Shown here: in pieces, positions 60,410 to 62,287 of the stretch
Numbering within the stretch: position 1 is the stretch's first letter
How the letters are laid out: each line of letters opens with the position of its first letter
Assembly (NCBI GenBank): GCA_017476665.1
Contig: JAFUZJ010000043.1
Span: forward strand, 1-62,287
DNA from: Lachnospiraceae bacterium
GTDB taxonomy: Bacteria; Bacillota; Clostridia; Lachnospirales; Lachnospiraceae
Length of the DNA stretch: 62,287 nt
Direction of reading: 5' to 3'
Notes under the pieces: generated by a model
Databases searched by the model: none
The model's input: the letters and a program-made list of their open reading frames with translations, nothing else
Told to the model about the DNA's origin: nothing
Made by a program: the position numbers and the translations under genes

Positions 60410-61756
60410 TTATCGCTCATCCATCGGGATATAGATCCGTTCTTCCATCACACTCTTATAGGCCGGACGGATGATCTTATCCATATTTAAAAGTTCTTCG
60501 ATCCGATGCGCACTCCAACCCACAATACGGGCAATTGCAAAGATCGGCGTGTACAGTTCCAGCGGAATCTCCAACATACTGTATACAAATCCGCTGTAAA
60601 AGTCCACATTTGCACTGACTCCTTTGTAAATACGCGATTTTTTACCTATCAGTTCCGGCGCCACCCGCTCGATCATGGAATAAAGCGCAAAGTCTTTGTC
60701 CCTACCCTTCTCTTTGGCCAGCTTCTCCACAAAGCTCTTGAATACCTGCGCTCTCGGGTCGGACAGCGAATACACCGCATGTCCCATACCGTAGATCAGC
60801 CCTTTCTGGTCAAATGCCTCCTTATTCAAAATCTTCTGCAGATAAGCGCGTACCTCATCCTCATCGGTCCAGTCGGATACATGTTTCTCAAGATCATGCA
60901 TCATCTCCACAACCTTGATATTTGCGCCGCCATGCTTGGGACCTTTCAGAGAAGACAAAGCCGCTGCGATCACAGAATATGTGTCTGCCCCGGAGGAAGT
61001 CACCACGCGGGTCGTAAAGGTGGAATTATTGCCGCCGCCATGCTCCATATGCAGCACCAGGGCCGTATCCAGCACCCTCGCCTCCAGCTCGGTATATTTC
61101 TTATCCGGACGCAGCATCATCAAAATATTCTCCGCTGTAGACAATTTTTTCCCGGGACGATGAATATACATACTTTCATCATTCTCATAGTGATTGTAGG
61201 CATGATATCCATACACCGCCAACACGGGAAACAGACTGATCAGCCCCATACACTGCCGCAGCACATTTTCCACAGAGGTGTCCTTGCAATTTTTATCATA
61301 AGATGCCAGCGTCAGCACACTCCGCGTCATAGAATTCATGATATCGCTGGTGGGCGCCTTCATAATCACGTCCCTTGTAAAATTCGTGGGCAATGTCCTC
61401 TCTGCCGCCAACACATGCCGGAATGTATTCAGTTCTTCCTCTGTGGGCAGTTCTCCAAACAGCAAAAGATACGCCACTTCTTCAAAGCCATATCTTTTCT
61501 GGGAAAACCCTTTGACCAGTTCGATACAGTCATACCCTCGATACCATAATTTCCCATCGCACGGCGTCTTTACACCGTCAACCATTTTAAAAGACTCTAT
61601 CCGTGAAATATTGGTAAGTCCTGTCAGGACGCCGTTCCCGTTTTTATCCCGCAGGCCTCGCTGTACTTCATATTGATCAAACAGGCTCTGATCAATCTGA
61701 TCCGCCTCCCTGCAAAGCTGCGCATAGTCGCCATAATAGATTCCGCTCTTTTTCAT
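60410..61756 (-). CDS. Citrate synthase
   Basis: 448 residues. Condenses acetyl-CoA and oxaloacetate. Family blocks: LWYRGYDCIELVKGFSQKRY, PTSDIMNSMTRSVLTLASYD, LHMEHGGGNNSTFTTRVVTS, LKGPKHGGANIKVVEMMHDL and IYGMGHAVYSLSDPRAQVFK with the catalytic His and Asp in the GMGHAVY..SDPR region. It is of the long (type II-like) Clostridia form with an N-terminal extension KKSGIYYGDYAQLCREADQ. Upstream 240 bp holds a candidate promoter; no other TCA genes adjoin, so it may serve glutamate synthesis. Confidence 0.93.
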   Translation of the reverse strand: MKKSGIYYGDYAQLCREADQIDQSLFDQYEVQRGLRDKNGNGVLTGLTNISRIESFKMVDGVKTPCDGKLWYRGYDCIELVKGFSQKRYGFEEVAYLLLFGELPTEEELNTFRHVLAAERTLPTNFTRDVIMKAPTSDIMNSMTRSVLTLASYDKNCKDTSVENVLRQCMGLISLFPVLAVYGYHAYNHYENDESMYIHRPGKKLSTAENILMMLRPDKKYTELEARVLDTALVLHMEHGGGNNSTFTTRVVTSSGADTYSVIAAALSSLKGPKHGGANIKVVEMMHDLEKHVSDWTDEDEVRAYLQKILNKEAFDQKGLIYGMGHAVYSLSDPRAQVFKSFVEKLAKEKGRDKDFALYSMIERVAPELIGKKSRIYKGVSANVDFYSGFVYSMLEIPLELYTPIFAIARIVGWSAHRIEELLNMDKIIRPAYKSVMEERIYIPMDER

Positions 61757-61927
61757 GTCTCTCCTCCCCGCTGTTGTTTTTTTATTCGCTTCTCTATTTT
61801 CTGCATTCCTTCTATCACCTGATCAACCGCCGATTCAATTTACCACATTGGGATACGCACATTTCAAGCATATGCTTTCGGAATACCAAAAGAAAAGACG
61901 AAACGAAGCAAGAAAAACTTCCCTTTT

Positions 61928-61956
61928 ATCATAAAGCATAATGGAATTCATTACAA
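61928..61956 (-). promoter_or_regulatory. Candidate promoter of citrate synthase
   Basis: Minus strand TTGTAA (61956-61951), 17-base spacer, TATGAT (61933-61928), about 170 bases before the start at 61756. The remaining part of the 241-bp gap (61757-61997) holds no gene; AGGAGAG precedes the ATG. Confidence 0.45.
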
Positions 61957-61997
61957 GAAAAATTTTATAAATTATTTTAAATAATCATTTTAAATTT

Positions 61998-62287
61998 CTA
62001 AATTCCGTCCTCATATGGCACCTGCGGCACTTCCTCACACACAATTTCTTTTAACTTCTCAAAATTTTCCCTTGAATTGGCAGCGATCACAGGGAAAGGC
62101 CTGTCCACCGGAAATCCCTCATAATACAGGCACTCCGCAATGCCGCCTGCCTCCCTGATAATGGGAAACGCTGCTGCCGCATCCCAGGGGAACAGCCTCA
62201 TCTCGAAATAAAGCTCCACTCTGCCCGCCGCCAGCATGGCCAGCTCCAGACAGGCCGTACCCATGCGCCGCAGATCATCCGACTGCA
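61998..62287 (-). CDS. Inositol monophosphatase family protein, C-terminal part
   Basis: Only the C-terminal ~96 residues are in the window; the N-terminus lies beyond the right edge. Motif SDDLRRMGTACLELAMLAAG, then FPWDAAAAFPIIREAGGIAE, where WDxAA is the family's metal-binding motif near the active site (WD in other members: WDxAAG), then FPVIAANSRENFEKLKEIV. Substrate could be inositol phosphate, fructose-1,6-bisphosphate or PAP. Citrate synthase follows in the same direction 241 bp further on. Confidence 0.8.
   Translation of the reverse strand, partial: QSDDLRRMGTACLELAMLAAGRVELYFEMRLFPWDAAAAFPIIREAGGIAECLYYEGFPVDRPFPVIAANSRENFEKLKEIVCEEVPQVPYEDGI

Noticed and set aside
1-62287. CRISPR array, prophage, integron or complete insertion sequence
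   Set aside because: No regularly spaced repeats, integrase, transposase or phage structural genes seen; only the small inverted-repeat element at 11720.

Overview
The window reads as chromosome of an endospore-forming Clostridia member, most probably Lachnospiraceae (inference). The sequence-based reasons are a complete spoIIIAA-AH operon and spoIVB, the clostridial cluster nusB-xseA-xseB-ispA-dxs-tlyA-nadK-argR-recN-spoIVB, the cluster rho-rpmE-yqhQ-prmC-prfA, a CIRCE element, AGGAGG-type ribosome binding sites and mid-range GC content. Almost all genes lie on the minus strand. The plus-strand exceptions are a DtxR-like regulator (37028), a PAP2 phosphatase (50676) and a C26 glutamine amidotransferase (58427). 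No tRNA, rRNA, CRISPR array, prophage or complete insertion sequence was seen.

Region by region, from the left: (a) 1-5056 holds cobalamin nucleotide-loop genes (cobU partial, cobT, cobQ) with a HAD phosphatase and a DUF3089 lipoprotein. A decayed ATPase gene lies directly in front of cobQ. (b) 5057-9983 is an accessory stretch: two unrecognised, possibly immunity-like proteins, a secreted beta-helix protein, an alpha/beta hydrolase, a small phosphatase-like protein and an ATC-hydrolase-like protein. (c) 10138-16307 is one long minus-strand unit starting at a strong promoter in front of tcdA. It contains a NEAT-like surface protein, a lipoprotein substrate-binding protein, an unknown soluble protein, a FecCD/BtuC permease, a zinc-ribbon protein and an ABC ATPase with an unusual C-terminal extension. 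It is interrupted by a ~210-bp inverted-repeat element whose two central hairpins carry identical AAGGAT loops. (d) 16311-36880 is core housekeeping and sporulation: corA, spoIVB, recN, argR, nadK, tlyA, dxs, ispA, xseB, xseA, nusB, asp23, a transglutaminase-like lipoprotein, prfC, deoB and spoIIIAH-AA. (e) 37028-48341 mixes a metal regulator, a second transglutaminase-like protein, a PfkB sugar kinase, small conserved proteins, carbonic anhydrase, a membrane-anchored protein with a nuclease-toxin-like C-terminal domain, an ECF sigma/anti-sigma-like pair, HrcA-controlled hsp20, and prfA-prmC-yqhQ. (f) 48481-62287 carries rpmE, rho, PAP2, an sfsA-mutY fusion, a 5'-nucleotidase, DUF1653, a nonsense-interrupted small membrane protein, DUF308, a YfhO-like giant membrane protein, a C26 peptidase, a Mbeg1-like lipase-fold protein, citrate synthase and a partial inositol-monophosphatase-family gene.

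How the parts fit: regions (a) and (c) together could form a corrinoid uptake and assembly locus, although the NEAT-like protein argues for haem or iron as the transported cargo. Regions (d) and (f) are vertically inherited core blocks with tight gene overlaps (ATGA/GTGA). The most unusual items are the hairpin element at 11720-11933, the apparent frameshift at the end of spoIIIAA, the nuclease-toxin-like membrane protein at 42300 and the SfsA-MutY fusion.
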